This document shows positions 8,387 through 18,135 of a DNA stretch of 64,000 bases, piece after piece; position 1 is the stretch's first letter; the number at the start of each line of letters is the position of its first letter. The stretch is taken from contig CAZEQJ010000004.1 of assembly GCA_964514385.1 (NCBI GenBank), positions 1 through 64,000 on the forward strand, given 5' to 3'. The notes under the pieces are model-generated. The model was given only the letters and a program-made list of their open reading frames with translations, did not search any database and was not told the DNA's origin. This DNA is from CAZEQJ01 sp964514385. GTDB lineage: Bacteria; Bacteroidota; Bacteroidia; Cytophagales; Cyclobacteriaceae. The position numbers and the translations under genes are program-made.

Positions 8387-8790
8387 GGGATCGGATTATA
8401 TCATCATCAGCGAAGGGATATCGGATAGCAGTATATGCTTCCTCAATCAGGCTCCCGCAAGTCATTTTTCTGCCGGTGATGATCAAAAATATAAAATTGA
8501 ATTAACCCCGCAAAATGACATCATGCTGCTAAGCCTCAGGCTAAAACAATCACCTTCCCGAATTTCCATCAGATTGAATAAGGCTTCAAAGAAGTGCGTA
8601 GTCTGTTGATTATATCACATATGTACTTTTATGATACCGGTTGACTCTTTTCAAACCAAAAAATCGAAATATTCTGATCATTCATCGATTTTGTGGATAC
8701 AATATCAAATCCCTGCGTTAATTTTGACATGCGAAATGGAATGTCTCGACATCTACGGAGAAAAAACACAAAAACCGAATCAAAAATCAC
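8387..8790. other. divergent intergenic region, no gene seen
   Basis: About 400 bases separate the two divergent secreted-protein genes and should hold both promoters. An open plus-strand frame runs to 8609 but begins antisense to the minus-strand gene and has no features of a real protein. No exact TAnnTTTG box stood out close to 8791. Confidence 0.4.
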
Positions 8791-11700
8791 ATGCCTTCTA
8801 CCCTTATTGCTGTGAATACCAGTCGTATTGCTCCCAATCTGGTGTTGGTGTTGATTTTAGTATTGAACATCGCATGGGCGCAGTGCAACCTGTCTGTTCA
8901 GAGTACAGCTACCGATGCGCAATGTCTTTTTGCAGTACAGGAAACCCGATGGACAAATACAGTCAATCTTTCCGTCAGCGGCACTGAAATCATAAAAAAT
9001 GCAGGAGGTAACGGTGCCTACAATGCTGGTGCTTTTTCTACCATTTCACTTTCACATTTTGGTTCGGTTTATCATATCCCGCAACAAACCAACGACAGGT
9101 ACGACCTGGGCTTGAGCGCAACAGATGGAGGTGCAGGCAATGGAAGTATCGAGTTTGCCTTTTCATTCAATGACAACGGAACTGTACGCATCCGGGAGTC
9201 AGGCACAGAGGTGGCATTTATTGGCAGCTACACTACATCGGATACATTTCAGCTTCAGGTATATGAAAACACGTTGTTCTACCTGCGTAATGGCTCAGTT
9301 GTTTATCAAAGCACCCGTACTCCAACCTATCCGCTGTTTGCTGATGTGTCCATCCGGGATGAGGGCGCGACTATAGCAAGTGTATTCTTCAGACAACCTG
9401 CGGACGGCAATTTTACAGCAACCGAAGATAATCCGGGTGCCGCACCGACTTACACCTGGTTAAAAAATGGTGCGACAGCTGCAACCGGTGCTTCTTTCGC
9501 GGATCCTGCACTCGCTCCCGGTGATTCTCTTTTTGTGGTTCTGACACCTGGCGCGGGGGGCTGCGCGGTTTCAAACGATACGTCGGAAATAATAACATTC
9601 GAGCAGGGCAGACAGGATGAGTTTTTACAGTTGGCTGTACAGTCGGATGCGGCTAATGCCGCCTGCCTGGTGAGCATAGCAGATATTACCTGGGTAAATC
9701 AGGTGGGTATGTTTGTAGATGGCAATGCAATAACCAAAATACAGGGTGGCAATGGTGCGTACAATGCCGGTGCATCTTCACTTGACTCCATTTATAATCA
9801 GGGGTTTGTCTATTACATCGTAGACCAAACCAATGAGCGCATATACCTGGGGATGTCGGATGATGATGTGAATGCAGGTGCCGGATCGATCGATTTTGCT
9901 TTTGATTTAAATAACAATGGTACATTTCAACTCTATGAATCAGGTGCTCAAGTCCGTGGGGCGGATAATTACAGCGCCGGCGACTCGCTTACCATTGCTG
10001 TTGAAGATTCCGTCGTACGATATTATCAGAACGACAGGCTGATTTTCACATCATCCACTACCCCACAGCTTCCATTGATAGCTGATGTTTCTTTCCGTGA
10101 TGAAAATGCAACAGTTGCTCAAAGCGGAACAGGTAATATCACGACCGGTAGCTTTTACAGCCAGACGGAAAATACAGGACCTGATCCGGATTTCCAGTGG
10201 TTTGAAAACGGAAACCCAATCGCAGGGGCCACTAATGACACCCTTATTTTTAATGCCATCCAGCCCGAAGATCAGATTTACCTTGAAATAACGCCTGATC
10301 TTTATGGATGTATTAACCCGTACCGCTCCAATACCATCACCAGCTACGAAGAAGTACTCAATAACGGAATCTCATTTGTAGCTGTCAATGATGCCGTGGC
10401 TGCAGCCTGCATAAAAGCAATTGAGCAGGTCACATGGACCGATCTGGTAAATGTGCGTATTGAGGATTACAACAGCCTGACGAAGATCCAGGGCGGCAAT
10501 GGTAATTTCAACGCCGGTGCGGCAACCCTGAATACAGTTGCGGATAACGGTTTTGCCTATTTCATTGTGAGCAATACAAACGAGCGGTTTTATTTTGGTC
10601 TGTCCACCGACAATCCGAATGCCAATGCCGGCAGTATAGACTACGCGTTTTTCTTCAATGACAACGGGACTTTCCGGCTGAACGAGAACGGCACGGAAGT
10701 ACGCGGCGCAGACAACTACAGTGCGGGCGACAGTATCACCATCGCCGTAGAGGATACGGTGGTAAACTATTACCGGAACAGCACATTGATCTACAGCTCA
10801 CTGGTGACTCCTACGCTGCCGCTGCGGGTTGATGTATCGATCCGGGATGAGGGCACATCACTGTCAGANNNNNNNNNNNNNNNNNNNNNNNNNNNNNNNN
10901 NNNNNNNNNNNNNNNNNNNNNNNNNNNNNNNNNNNNNNNNNNNNNNNNNNNNNNNNNNNNNNNNNNNNCGCTGCCGCTGCGGGTTGATGTATCGATCCGG
11001 GATGAGGGCACATCACTGTCAGAGGTGTTTGTTGTAAATGGCAATATGGGAAACAATGCGGTATTTGTTGAAAATGCAGGCCCCAGCCCATCTTATGAAT
11101 GGTTTTTGAATAGTGCCACCACCGGTGTTACCACGGAAACGTATGTAAATGCTGCCTTAGGTGACGGCGATACCATCACGGTGCGCATCACACCCGATCT
11201 GGATGGCTGCGCCACAGTGAGTTACGAAAGTAATCCGGTGTTTATTACCGCGTCCAATATATTCAATACAAAACCCGGCTTTTATGTACAAAGCATTGCC
11301 GATGTCACAGGCAACAATAATCTGATTGCCTTTAACCAGGTGGTTTGGGATGACAGGCAGAATGTAGCCATTCAAAACAATGGAAGCATTGAAAAGATCA
11401 GTGGTGGCAGCGGAGATTTTAATGCGGGCGCGGCATCCTTTAATCGTGTCGAAAACTTTAGCTACGCTATGACGGTAATCAATGCATTGAATGAGCGTAA
11501 GGCTTTTGGTATCAGCACGGAAAAAACGGGTTACGGCTCTAATAACATCGACTATTATTTCCGTTTTGAAGGTGGCGGCAACAATATCCGCATTTACGAG
11601 GGCGCAGCACAGCAGCTTCAGTTTAATACATCAGCTGTCGGCGATACCTTAAAGGTTGGAATTTTTAATGATACCATAAAATTCTACATCAATTCCACGT

Positions 11701-12539
11701 TGCTGTTCAATACCGAAGAGGTAGCAGATACATCTTACCTGGTAGATGTTTCCATTCGGGATCAGGGTGCTTCGTTGGAGAACCTGTTTATTGTAAATAT
11801 CACTACCGGCGACTTTGAGCTGATCCTGGCAGATGCCGGGGACTCACCGGTAATTGACTGGACATTGAATATGACAAGTACAGGTGTAGGTACTACCACC
11901 TATTTTAATGATGCGATCACCAACGGAGATGTTATCGGATTACAGCTTCAGCCTGACCTGAGTGGTTGCAGCAGTTCAACATTTGCCTCCAATACCATCC
12001 TCATCAGCAATCCTGATGTACCGTTGCCGGTAGAGCTGAGCTTTTTTACCGGCAGCCAGCAGGAAAATGTTGTTCGTATGGACTGGGAGACGTATTCAGA
12101 GATAAATAACAGTCATTTTGAGATATATCATGCCACGGATGGCAGAAACTGGAATTTGATAGGCACGGTGGAAGGAAATGGAACAAGAAATGTCCCTGGG
12201 AGCTATCATTTTGCTCACCGAAACCCTGTCATGGGAGCGAATTATTATCGTCTGAAACAGGTAGATTATGACGGGGCCTTTGAATACTTCAGGCCGGTAT
12301 TGGTGTTTTTTGATGGCACAACAGGAAAGCTGAGTGTTTACCCCAATCCGGCAAGTGGTGAATACCTATATTTCGACCGCTTAGTACAACAGGTCACCGT
12401 ATTTGATACCCGGGGCATGAAGATTGGTCAATATTCTGAAATCTCTCAAATCAATATCTCAGGTTGGCAAAGTGGTGTTTATCACCTCGTATTTCATGAT
12501 AGCGAAAAGCAGTTTTCAAGAATGCTGTTAGTGCCCTAA
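8791..12539 (+). CDS. type IX-secreted protein with four tandem ~250-residue repeats (interrupted by assembly gap)
   Basis: Two open frames, 8791 to the gap and from the gap to 12539, become one frame of about 1197 codons if the 100 N and one copy of the flanking 55-base duplication are removed. The product has a signal peptide ending AWAQC. Four related units begin near residues 30, 276, 523 and 774 of the merged protein. Each has an NAGA motif, an aromatic-rich NDNGT or NNNGT strand region, an (I/F)RDE or IRDQ motif and a closing Ig-like strand set ending near a Gly-Cys. A linker follows (VELSFFTG), then a fibronectin-like part and a C-terminal Por sorting domain (LSVYPNPASGEYLYF...). It should be exported through the outer membrane and attached to the surface or released. 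The ligand is unknown. Confidence 0.88.
10814..11023 (+). repeat. 55-base exact duplication flanking the gap (assembly artefact)
   Basis: Bases 10814-10868 and 10969-11023 are identical over 55 positions and abut the N run on either side. An overlap of exactly 55 bases is what a de Bruijn graph assembler with k=55 leaves at neighbouring contig ends. Removing 155 bases (one copy plus the N run) keeps the reading frame and gives a natural join, SLSEVFVV, which matches the same place in the other repeat units. Confidence 0.9.
10869..10968. other. assembly gap, 100 N
   Basis: A run of exactly 100 unknown bases, a standard scaffold placeholder rather than a measured length. It lies inside the third repeat unit of the secreted repeat protein. 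Confidence 0.99.
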
Positions 12540-12561
12540 AGGACATCTGAGCTTCGGTATC

Positions 12562-13512
12562 TTACTTGTCGCTATTCAGAAATTTTCCCATTAAAGGCAG
12601 ATGATCGCTGATTATGCGCATGCTGTCAGCAGAAAAGAAGTAACGCACCTCAACAAATTCCAATTCCTTCTCCATTTTCTTATTGAAGATCATGTAGTCC
12701 AGCCTGCGTTGAGGGTTGTCTGCCGGATGTGTATTAACCAGACTATCCAGCGGGTCACGCAAGCGGTATTGTTTTAACAGACCGAGTTCTTCGCTGTTGG
12801 GGTAGGCATTAAAATCGCCTGCCATCATCAGGTTAACGTTTTTATTTTCCTTGAGTAAACGGGCAAACTGCGCGCCCAGCAGGTTTATCTGACCTTTACG
12901 CATAGCAACATCGCGCTGTGATCTTCCGGCTTTCAGGTGTACGCCTGTGAGGTAGAAAGCATAGTCTGAAGCCGGGAAAAGCTGCATTGTCCACATTCTG
13001 GTATTGATCATGCTTTGCGTTTCCATATTCCCTTCGTCATCGGCCCATCCTGGTAAGGGGGTATGTGCCGCACCGTATGATATCAATTCGCCCAGAGGGT
13101 ATCGGCTCATCACCACCACGTTCATATACCAGTCGGGGCTGGGGGCATCGGCAAAAAACTGATAGCCCATATCGGAAAGGGATTCACGTGCCAGCTGTTT
13201 GAGGTAGGCGGCATTTTCAAATTCCTGTAGCAGTACGATATCAGCATCCGCCTGGCGAAGCGCTTTTACCAGCAGGTCACGCCGCTGAGCCATATTTTGA
13301 GGTGGATTATCTTCCCGTGCATTGCGTATATAGGGATTGTCATAGCTGTCAACGAAATGCTCTACATTCCAGGAAAGCACGGTAAAGGCGGATTTTTCCG
13401 GCCATTGGTACCCCACCGGATGTGCAATGACAGAGCTAGGGGTCACAGGTTCACGCAGGAGATTTTTTGTACAACCTGCAAACAGCAGGGGCAAAAGGAA
13501 CAGATATTTCAT
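12562..13512 (-). CDS. endonuclease/exonuclease/phosphatase (EEP) family lipoprotein
   Basis: The 316-residue product has a lipoprotein signal (lipobox FAGC, Cys14) and the EEP fold motifs in order: LSWNVEH (metal-binding Asn), LLQEFEN (metal-binding Glu), HLKAGRS, AGDFNAYP (catalytic Asp and Asn) and SDHLPL (catalytic Asp-His). Relatives include exodeoxyribonuclease III, DNase I, sphingomyelinases and inositol phosphatases. Being lipid-anchored outside the cytoplasm, it may act on extracellular nucleic acid or on phosphodiesters, but the substrate is not predictable. It is convergent with the repeat-protein gene, with 22 bases between the stop codons. Confidence 0.85.
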   Translation of the reverse strand: MKYLFLLPLLFAGCTKNLLREPVTPSSVIAHPVGYQWPEKSAFTVLSWNVEHFVDSYDNPYIRNAREDNPPQNMAQRRDLLVKALRQADADIVLLQEFENAAYLKQLARESLSDMGYQFFADAPSPDWYMNVVVMSRYPLGELISYGAAHTPLPGWADDEGNMETQSMINTRMWTMQLFPASDYAFYLTGVHLKAGRSQRDVAMRKGQINLLGAQFARLLKENKNVNLMMAGDFNAYPNSEELGLLKQYRLRDPLDSLVNTHPADNPQRRLDYMIFNKKMEKELEFVEVRYFFSADSMRIISDHLPLMGKFLNSDK

Positions 13513-13634
13513 GGTGCAATATTATCATAGAAAGCCGAAGTAACGGGACTGGATTACATGAAGAAAATGTAAAATCATCATCTGCAATCACTTTAATTGA
13601 TTGAAGCAAGGATTTTTTATCTGTACAACAGACC

Positions 13635-14033
13635 TTATTTACCCAGAATTGCAGACAGCTTCCCCTCGGATAACGGTTTGCCTATAAAACCATTGACATA
13701 GGGATGATCAGCCGCCTGCTGTATCTCATCGGGGTTTTGAGTGGAGCTCACCACATAGATCTTCGTTCTAACTGCTATTTCAGTATATCCGTTGCCAAGC
13801 TCATTTAAAAATTCCCAGCCGGTCATGCCGGGCATATTCAGGTCCAGAAAAAGGTAATCAGGTATCAGCTGTTCTTTTTCATATAGATTGATAAGGTCCC
13901 GCAGAGCCTCCCTGGCACTAAGGTAGGTTCTCACATCATCACAGACCTGCATTTTCGCAATGATGGCGTGGTGAACGATGTTGGTGATTTCTTCATCATC
14001 TACCAGCATGATGGTATTCAGTACATTACTCAT
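13635..14033 (-). CDS. single-domain response regulator (CheY-like)
   Basis: The 132-residue protein is a lone receiver domain: acidic pair Asp12-Asp13, phosphorylation site Asp64 in LFLDLNMPGM, and Lys119 in the conserved GKP. There is no output domain, as in Rcp1-type regulators that pair with phytochrome-like kinases. It overlaps the upstream kinase gene by four bases (ATGA), so the kinase is its cognate partner. Output is probably through protein contact or phosphotransfer. Confidence 0.9.
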   Translation of the reverse strand: MSNVLNTIMLVDDEEITNIVHHAIIAKMQVCDDVRTYLSAREALRDLINLYEKEQLIPDYLFLDLNMPGMTGWEFLNELGNGYTEIAVRTKIYVVSSTQNPDEIQQAADHPYVNGFIGKPLSEGKLSAILGK

Positions 14034-15709
14034 ATCAGATTGAGGGTAAAATAAAACGTACTCCCTTTGCCTTCCTCAGAGTTTACCCAGATGGAGCCTT
14101 CGTGCATTTCCACAATTTTTTTGCATTGCGCCAGGCCAACTCCTGTACCTTGATAAATAGAATGAGAGTGAAGTCGCTTAAAAATAAGAAATATTCTTTG
14201 ATACGCTTCTTCCGGTATGCCGATACCATTATCCTGCACACTGAATCTATGTCCTTTCCCATATGCACTAGCCTCAATATGTATGATTGGCTGTTGATTT
14301 CGAGGTTGAAACTTCATGGCATTGGAAAGCAGGTTTTGAAAAAGTAACTGCAGCGCCAGCGGATATCCTTTTACTTCCGGAAGGTCGGTCTTGATATGTA
14401 TTGCAGCTCCCGATCGATCAATCTGGTCCGTGAGATTCTTTTTCACCTCTTCCAGTATATCCCCGGTTTGTACCAAAACAGCCTCCTCTGTCCGGCCTAT
14501 ACGGCTGTAATTGAGCAGACTCGTGATCAGGTTACTCATGCGGCTGGTGGTCTGGTGTAAATAAGAGATATATTGCTGTCCGGTACTGTCAAGCTTATGG
14601 CGATAATTGTCATCAATCATTGAAACCAGGCTTTGTATGGTATGCAGTGGTTCCTGCAGGTCATGTGAAGCGACATATGCGTATTGCTCAAGGTCTGTGT
14701 TTTTCCTTTCAAGCTCCCGTACCTGCCGGAGCAGTTGACGGGCATTGGCATTTAAAGTATCATACACAAGTCTGGTGATCAGCAATGTAATCAGGAGGCT
14801 TATGATAAGGCTCCAAAAGGGAAGATAATCTTCATGAGAAGGCTTGTGCACGTAGGCCAGCTGAAGCCGCCATATCCTGTTTCCCACCTTCAGGTCCGCA
14901 TAGCTGGCTAAATCCGTGTTTCCCTGGTCGAAATTACGATAGAGCACTTCGCGTTCATCGCCATCTGAAGTCAGCACAATTTCAAATTCTTTTGCGAGCT
15001 GCAGCCCTTCCAATGCAATTTCAATTAACTCATCTATAAGGAAAACACCTTCTATAAAGCCGGTCAGCTGTTCATTGAAATATACGGGCAAAAAAACCAG
15101 GATGGCCTTATGCTCACTTTCAGACTTCTGGATAATATTCACGATCGACGAGATAGAAATGTCACCGGTAGTAATGGCATTTTGTATAGCAGCTTCTCTT
15201 TCCGGCAGGGCATCACCCGGGTCGTATCCCAGGGCGACTTCATTTCCATCCAGCGGCTGAATATAATATACAGGATAGTAAACATCCCGTTTTTCAGCAT
15301 GTACCAGATTTCCTCCCTCACGGGTAAAAATATGAAAATCCCGGAAGCCTTCTGCTCTGGCAGCCATTTCAAATGAGTCGCGTTTGGCATAAGGCACCAC
15401 AGGAACCCATTCCAAGGCCTGGATACTTTTAATATTATCTGTATAAAAGCTTCCGAAGCTGCTGAATGTATGCCATGAAAAGCCACGGTTGGTGGTATAG
15501 AAGGCCCGCATCGCGTAAAGTGCATCAAGGTTTTTGTTAAGCTCACCGGACAGTCGGTTATAAATATTGTTGAAATTTTCATCTATCAGCTTCTGTTCAC
15601 GGTTGCTGATCCAGTTACTGAATGAGATAAAAAGAGTGACAGATAAAAATATACCAAGGGCAAGAATCAGGCTGCATAAAATATATGTCCGGTTAGTATT
15701 TCTTCCCAT
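14030..15709 (-). CDS. CHASE-domain sensor histidine kinase
   Basis: The 559-residue protein has a transmembrane helix at about 10-32, a periplasmic CHASE sensor (about 80-270, typical low-similarity ligand-binding domain), a second transmembrane helix at about 295-315, a short coiled coil, a HisKA domain with phospho-acceptor His near residue 349 (VASHDLQEPL), and a HATPase domain (N box QNLLSNAMKF, G boxes DNGIGIP and GTGVGL). CHASE domains sense small molecules such as cytokinins, aromatics or peptides; the ligand here is unknown. It forms an operon with the response regulator through a four-base overlap. Confidence 0.9.
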   Translation of the reverse strand: MGRNTNRTYILCSLILALGIFLSVTLFISFSNWISNREQKLIDENFNNIYNRLSGELNKNLDALYAMRAFYTTNRGFSWHTFSSFGSFYTDNIKSIQALEWVPVVPYAKRDSFEMAARAEGFRDFHIFTREGGNLVHAEKRDVYYPVYYIQPLDGNEVALGYDPGDALPEREAAIQNAITTGDISISSIVNIIQKSESEHKAILVFLPVYFNEQLTGFIEGVFLIDELIEIALEGLQLAKEFEIVLTSDGDEREVLYRNFDQGNTDLASYADLKVGNRIWRLQLAYVHKPSHEDYLPFWSLIISLLITLLITRLVYDTLNANARQLLRQVRELERKNTDLEQYAYVASHDLQEPLHTIQSLVSMIDDNYRHKLDSTGQQYISYLHQTTSRMSNLITSLLNYSRIGRTEEAVLVQTGDILEEVKKNLTDQIDRSGAAIHIKTDLPEVKGYPLALQLLFQNLLSNAMKFQPRNQQPIIHIEASAYGKGHRFSVQDNGIGIPEEAYQRIFLIFKRLHSHSIYQGTGVGLAQCKKIVEMHEGSIWVNSEEGKGSTFYFTLNLI

Positions 15710-15813
15710 TCCCTGCGTCAGTTAATCATTCAAAATTCATTAAAAAAGTTCAATGCTTTTATTAAAAAATCAGGTCTAAGTTACATGGATATCAAAATCT
15801 GTAAAGGCCCGAT

Positions 15814-15832
15814 ATGGCGCATAATGCGCTAT
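15814..15832 (+). promoter_or_regulatory. inverted repeat upstream of the USP/V-ATPase operon
   Basis: GCGCAT-A-ATGCGC (15817-15829) is a perfect inverted repeat with a one-base centre. It extends with one mismatch to AT...AT and lies 90 bases before the first gene of the operon, in the 210-base space shared with the divergent histidine kinase gene. It may be a transcription factor site; nothing identifies the factor. Confidence 0.3.
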
Positions 15833-15919
15833 GATAATAATCAAGAAACAGTAAATCCCGGTAAAAGCGGTTGCTCAGGAGGTTTTCCTTGCATATTTTA
15901 GGCTTCCATATCACGGTTA

Positions 15920-16735
15920 ATGATCATGAAACAAGGCAAGATTTTATTTCCTACCGATTTTTCAGCTTTATCCCTATCCGCTCTGCGTCAGGCTGTTGAG
16001 CTGAATAAAGCGCTAGGTTACGAGTGGATTATTCTCCATGTATATCACCGCCCATACGCTGAACAGGGATATGACCAACAGCGGGAGTTGAAAATGAAAG
16101 AGGAAAAAATAGACAAACAGTTTGAGCAACTGCTGGAGGATATGCCGGAGCTTAAAAAGCAAAAATATCAGATGATCAAAAAGCTGGGTTATTCTGTAAC
16201 AGCCATTGCCGAAACAGCACTTCATGCCGATGTAGTGATGATGAGTACCAAGGGCGCTGTGGGCATCGGTGAGCTTTTCGGAACCACGACAGCCAAGATC
16301 ATTAAAACGGTACAAAAACCGGTAATTGTCATCCCGAAAAATGCATCGCTGCATGACCTGAAACGCATAGGCCTTGCGTGTGACTACAGTGAAAAGGCAT
16401 ATATCAATTCGATGAATTTTCTCGTCGAGCTGGCCTTAGCACTAGACATCGCTGTAGATATCATTACCCTGAACCGCGATGAAAAGACCATGACCAGTGA
16501 AGAGCTTCAGAACCGCGACGCCGTCGTGGAAATGATGAATGGGGTGAAGTCGCACATTGTTTTTACCGAACACACCGATATAAAACAGGGCCTGATCGAT
16601 TTTTGTACGGAAAATGATATCGGCCTACTGTCCATACTGCCTAAAAGCTATAATTATCTCGAACGCCTCTTTCATGAAAGCCTGACCTTACGTATGGCGT
16701 TTCAAAGCCCTGTACCACTTCTTATATTAAACTGA
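15920..16735 (+). CDS. universal stress protein, tandem UspA domains
   Basis: The 271-residue protein has two UspA-like domains, about 1-138 and 148-271. The first keeps the strand-1 Asp of the family (ILFPTDFS) and a partly altered nucleotide-binding loop (STKGAVGIGELFGTTT). The second lacks a clear G-2x-G-9x-G(S/T) motif and may not bind ATP. A start at 15926 (second ATG) is equally possible. It precedes the V-ATPase E gene by six bases and is therefore probably the first gene of that operon. A link between USPs and energy stress is known for the family; a direct role in V-ATPase control is inference. Confidence 0.88.
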   Translation: MIMKQGKILFPTDFSALSLSALRQAVELNKALGYEWIILHVYHRPYAEQGYDQQRELKMKEEKIDKQFEQLLEDMPELKKQKYQMIKKLGYSVTAIAETALHADVVMMSTKGAVGIGELFGTTTAKIIKTVQKPVIVIPKNASLHDLKRIGLACDYSEKAYINSMNFLVELALALDIAVDIITLNRDEKTMTSEELQNRDAVVEMMNGVKSHIVFTEHTDIKQGLIDFCTENDIGLLSILPKSYNYLERLFHESLTLRMAFQSPVPLLILN

Positions 16736-16741
16736 TAAATC

Positions 16742-17347
16742 ATGGAGCAAGTCAACAACCTGGATGCATTAGCAGAAAAAATATATCAGGAGGGAATTGA
16801 AAAGGCCCGCAAGGAAGCGGATGCATTGCTTGAAAATGCAAAAAATGAAGCAGAAGAACAGATCAGAAAAGCTAAGGCAGAGGCAGAAAGCATCCGGCAG
16901 CAGGCCGAAAAACAGGCTACCCAGACACATGACCGCCTGATCAATGAAGCTAAGCTCAAAATTAAGCAGTTCGTAGCCGACCTTAGTGATCAGATTGAAA
17001 ACCTGATGCATAATGAGCTACTTCATATGCCTGTCAAAAATGCTATGGAGGAACCCGCTTTTATACGCGATCTGATCCTTCGCATTACCGACGGCTGGCA
17101 TGAGTCATCGGATATTGATGTGCTGATCAGTGATAATATCGGGGAAAAGGAAAAGGAAGCTATACGTGCTGCATGCCAGCAAAAGCTGCCGGGTATGGAA
17201 ATACAAAGCAGTGCAAATATCAAGAGCGGATTTCGTATCGTGCATCGTAAGGATGGGTATTTTCTGGATTTTTCTGATGAAGCATTTACTGCACTTTTAC
17301 GACCCTATTTTTCCGATCAGCTACAAAAACTCCTGTTTGGTTCATGA
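16742..17347 (+). CDS. ntpE: V-type ATP synthase subunit E
   Basis: The 201-residue protein has a long charged, Ala/Glu/Lys-rich coiled coil (about 10-90) and a compact C-terminal domain, the layout of the peripheral-stalk subunit E that ties the catalytic A/B ring to subunit I. The GFRIVHRKDGYFLDFSDE region matches the family. It is followed by the DUF2764 gene with a four-base overlap (ATGA). No partner stalk subunit G/H gene lies in the cluster. Confidence 0.88.
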   Translation: MEQVNNLDALAEKIYQEGIEKARKEADALLENAKNEAEEQIRKAKAEAESIRQQAEKQATQTHDRLINEAKLKIKQFVADLSDQIENLMHNELLHMPVKNAMEEPAFIRDLILRITDGWHESSDIDVLISDNIGEKEKEAIRAACQQKLPGMEIQSSANIKSGFRIVHRKDGYFLDFSDEAFTALLRPYFSDQLQKLLFGS

Positions 17348-18135
17348 AGTATTATTACCTCCTCGCCACGTTACCTGATCTCGATAGCACAGATATCCGT
17401 GAACTGTCGTCTATTGATTATGAGGAGGTTTTTGACCTGATAGCGCGCAACCTCACGCCGGCAGACAGGGAGATTTACCATTTCATTTTATATCCGAATG
17501 ACATCCGCAATATCCTGGGCAGACTATATCATCATTACGACCATAAGCCATTACCACCACTTCACTACCCTTCAGTGCTGGACGAGGAGGAGATCGCAGA
17601 TGCTTTTCAGAACCCTGTTCACCTGCCCGATTTTATGTTTGAATTTATTTCAGCATACCGGGGAGCACGATCCTCTGACACCTTACCTGATGTCTGGATC
17701 TACTCACTTTTTTATGAGGCTGTGCAAAAAACAGCAAATCCATTTCTGATAGAATATTTTGAATGGAAATACGGGCTGGAGGATACATTGGCACATCTTA
17801 ACCGGCTTCATTTTCCTATTGAAATAGCAGATCCCCTACCGATGACCGATGCGGTAGTTAAAAGCCCCGTAATAGATAAAAAGGAGCTTCAGGCAGCATT
17901 AGCACCGTTGCTCGACAATCATCAGTATGTAAAGTTTGAAAAGAAGGTGGACAACATTTACCGCAGCTTTTATGAGCACTGGCGCACAGGATATGCGGCA
18001 GAATCGGTATGGGCATATACCGTGTTGCTACTACGATTGTCAAGGTGGCAATACATAAATAAAGAGGGAAAAGGCTTTATGAATAAACTCAATACACTAA
18101 CCGATCAGGCATTAAACAAAGAGACGTATGACTAA
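17344..18135 (+). CDS. DUF2764 family protein, V-ATPase cluster component
   Basis: The 263-residue helical protein begins KYYYLLATLPDL, the typical start of DUF2764 proteins, which occur between subunits E and A in the V-ATPase clusters of Bacteroidota, Chlamydiae and spirochaetes. No separate subunit C gene exists here, so this protein probably takes the place of C, the rotor cap that links the central shaft to the K ring. It overlaps both neighbours (four and eight bases), which suggests tight co-expression with stoichiometric subunits. Replacement of C is inferred from position, length and helical content. Confidence 0.82.
   Translation: MKYYYLLATLPDLDSTDIRELSSIDYEEVFDLIARNLTPADREIYHFILYPNDIRNILGRLYHHYDHKPLPPLHYPSVLDEEEIADAFQNPVHLPDFMFEFISAYRGARSSDTLPDVWIYSLFYEAVQKTANPFLIEYFEWKYGLEDTLAHLNRLHFPIEIADPLPMTDAVVKSPVIDKKELQAALAPLLDNHQYVKFEKKVDNIYRSFYEHWRTGYAAESVWAYTVLLLRLSRWQYINKEGKGFMNKLNTLTDQALNKETYD

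Noticed and set aside
8631..8987. Plus-strand frame of 118 codons overlapping the start of the repeat protein
   Set aside because: It is out of frame with the signal-peptide-bearing gene at 8791 and translates to a low-likelihood Cys/Ser-rich sequence.
10811..11091. Minus-strand frames that cross the N run
   Set aside because: They exist only because N codons are read as open; they are antisense to the repeat protein.
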